From Spirochaetaceae bacterium (lineage in GTDB: Bacteria; Spirochaetota; Spirochaetia; CADAEX01), in NCBI GenBank assembly GCA_009778835.1, contig WRFK01000102.1, positions 1-6,072 of the forward strand: a stretch of 6,072 nt of DNA, in the 5' to 3' direction. Shown here piece after piece: positions 5,812 to 6,072 of the stretch. The notes under the pieces are model-generated. The model saw only the letters and a list, made by a program, of their open reading frames with translations, was not told the origin of the DNA and ran no database searches. The position numbers and the translations under genes were made by a program. Within the stretch, counting starts at the first letter, position 1, and every line of letters begins with the position of its first letter.

Positions 5812-5841
5812 ATAATATAAAGAAATGTTTTCTGATATTAT
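5812..5841. repeat. AT-only 12-bp interrupted inverted repeat
   Basis: ATAATAT (5812-5818) pairs with ATATTAT (5835-5841), and inside it AGAAA (5821-5825) pairs with TTTCT (5829-5833) around a 3-nt loop. It has no following T-run on the + strand. It lies between the two divergent promoters and may be a protein-binding site or simply low-complexity sequence. Confidence 0.35.
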
Positions 5842-5846
5842 AAAAC

Positions 5847-5894
5847 CTTATAATAAATCCACCGGCTATAATAAAAAATGATTATTATTATAAG
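5847..5894. repeat. 10-bp inverted repeat with an extra half-copy, upstream of the + promoter
   Basis: CTTATAATAA (5847-5856) and its exact reverse complement TTATTATAAG (5885-5894) flank a 28-bp centre that contains a third partial copy, TATAATAAA (5867-5875). The right arm ends 9 bp before the -35 of the exported-protein promoter. An upstream activator or UP-element-like role is possible; composition bias lowers its weight. Confidence 0.35.
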
Positions 5895-5903
5895 ATTTTA
5901 TTA

Positions 5904-5932
5904 TTGACAGACTCTACAATAGAATAGATAAT
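5904..5932 (+). promoter_or_regulatory. Strong sigma-70-type promoter of the exported protein
   Basis: TTGACA (5904-5909, perfect) is followed after 17 bp by GATAAT (5927-5932, 5 of 6). Transcription would start near 5939. The leader of about 50 nt would open with a small hairpin, AAAGG (5938-5942) with CCTTT (5950-5954), which could stabilise the mRNA end. AT-rich DNA upstream may strengthen it further. Confidence 0.78.
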
Positions 5933-5979
5933 GGCTGAAAGGTTTTGGTCCTTTATCCATGTATTTATTATTTTTGAAT

Positions 5980-5984
5980 GGAGG
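5980..5984 (+). promoter_or_regulatory. Ribosome-binding site of the exported protein
   Basis: GGAGG ends 4 nt before ATG at 5989. Together with the promoter upstream and the signal peptide downstream it fixes the start of a gene that is otherwise only 28 codons long in this window. Confidence 0.8.
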
Positions 5985-5988
5985 TTTT

Positions 5989-6072
5989 ATGAAAAAATTT
6001 TTATTGCTACTTATTGTATTTTTTGCTTTTACCGGTCTTCTTTTTGCTACCGGTAGTGGAGAAAAAAATACA
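5989..6072 (+). CDS. Start of an exported protein, probably an ABC-type substrate-binding protein; cut by the right edge
   Basis: Only the first 28 residues are present. They form a signal peptide: K2-K3, a hydrophobic core of Leu, Ile, Val and Phe (4-19), and a likely signal-peptidase I site after L-F-A (residue 20), then T-G-S-G-E-K-N-T. There is no lipobox Cys. Signal peptides ending in F-A followed by G/S-rich residues and E-K are common in spirochaete periplasmic substrate-binding proteins of sugar, amino acid and related ABC transporters; the assignment rests on that resemblance alone. The start is well supported by the promoter TTGACA-17-GATAAT and by GGAGG. The gene is divergent from the PLP-enzyme gene, and the two share a 423-bp control region. 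Confidence 0.7.
   Translation, partial: MKKFLLLLIVFFAFTGLLFATGSGEKNT

Noticed and set aside
5799..5843. 14-codon + strand frame starting at ATG 5799
   Set aside because: There is no Shine-Dalgarno, it lies upstream of the recognised + promoter, and its sequence is the AT-only inverted repeat.
1..6072. CRISPR arrays, tRNA or rRNA genes, transposase genes, toxin-antitoxin pairs
   Set aside because: I looked on both strands and saw no regularly spaced repeats, T-arm or anticodon-arm signatures, transposase motifs or paired small genes.

Overview
The window is AT-rich (roughly one third G+C by eye) bacterial DNA. Three things point to a spirochaete-like host. The lipoprotein has a relaxed lipobox (V-I-F-S-C). 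The exported protein at the right edge has a signal peptide running into F-A-T-G-S-G-E-K, a style common in spirochaete substrate-binding proteins. The HEGYH lipoprotein also looks to me like a spirochaete family. This assignment is an inference; there is no rRNA or other firm marker here.

Left part, + strand: the 3' end of an endonuclease III gene (nth, cut by the left edge) is followed by a 165-bp gap. Next come two overlapping genes. The first encodes a four-domain signalling protein (Hpt, a degenerate receiver, an intact receiver, and a GGDEF diguanylate cyclase with GGEEF and an I-site). The second encodes a lipoprotein with an HEGYH zinc-metalloprotease signature. The overlap implies co-expression of a c-di-GMP-making regulator with a surface-anchored putative peptidase.

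Middle, - strand: a class III PLP-dependent enzyme converges on the lipoprotein gene, with a short A/T-tract hairpin between the two stop codons. It has the full PLP-binding set but a divergent substrate end (T-H-E-K where most family members have T-F-G-G-N-P). It may belong to the phosphonate-related lyase branch (PbfA-like) rather than being a true transaminase.

Right part: a 423-bp divergent intergenic region (5566-5988) is the richest regulatory stretch. For the PLP-enzyme gene (- strand) it holds a promoter TTGACC-17-TATAAT, a perfect 16-bp palindrome ATTTGTATATACAAAT just upstream of the -35, CCTGTAA repeats lying over the promoter, and a leader of about 170 nt. That leader contains a compact, GC-richer, hairpin-dense element of about 112 bp (5582-5693) with imperfect terminal inverted repeats. 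The element is either a structured leader RNA or a small palindromic repeat that has landed there. For the + strand it holds a promoter TTGACA-17-GATAAT serving the start of an exported protein, probably an ABC substrate-binding protein, cut by the right edge after 28 codons. The shared control region suggests that the PLP enzyme and the exported protein may respond to related signals. The unexplained leader element is the most interesting feature of the window.
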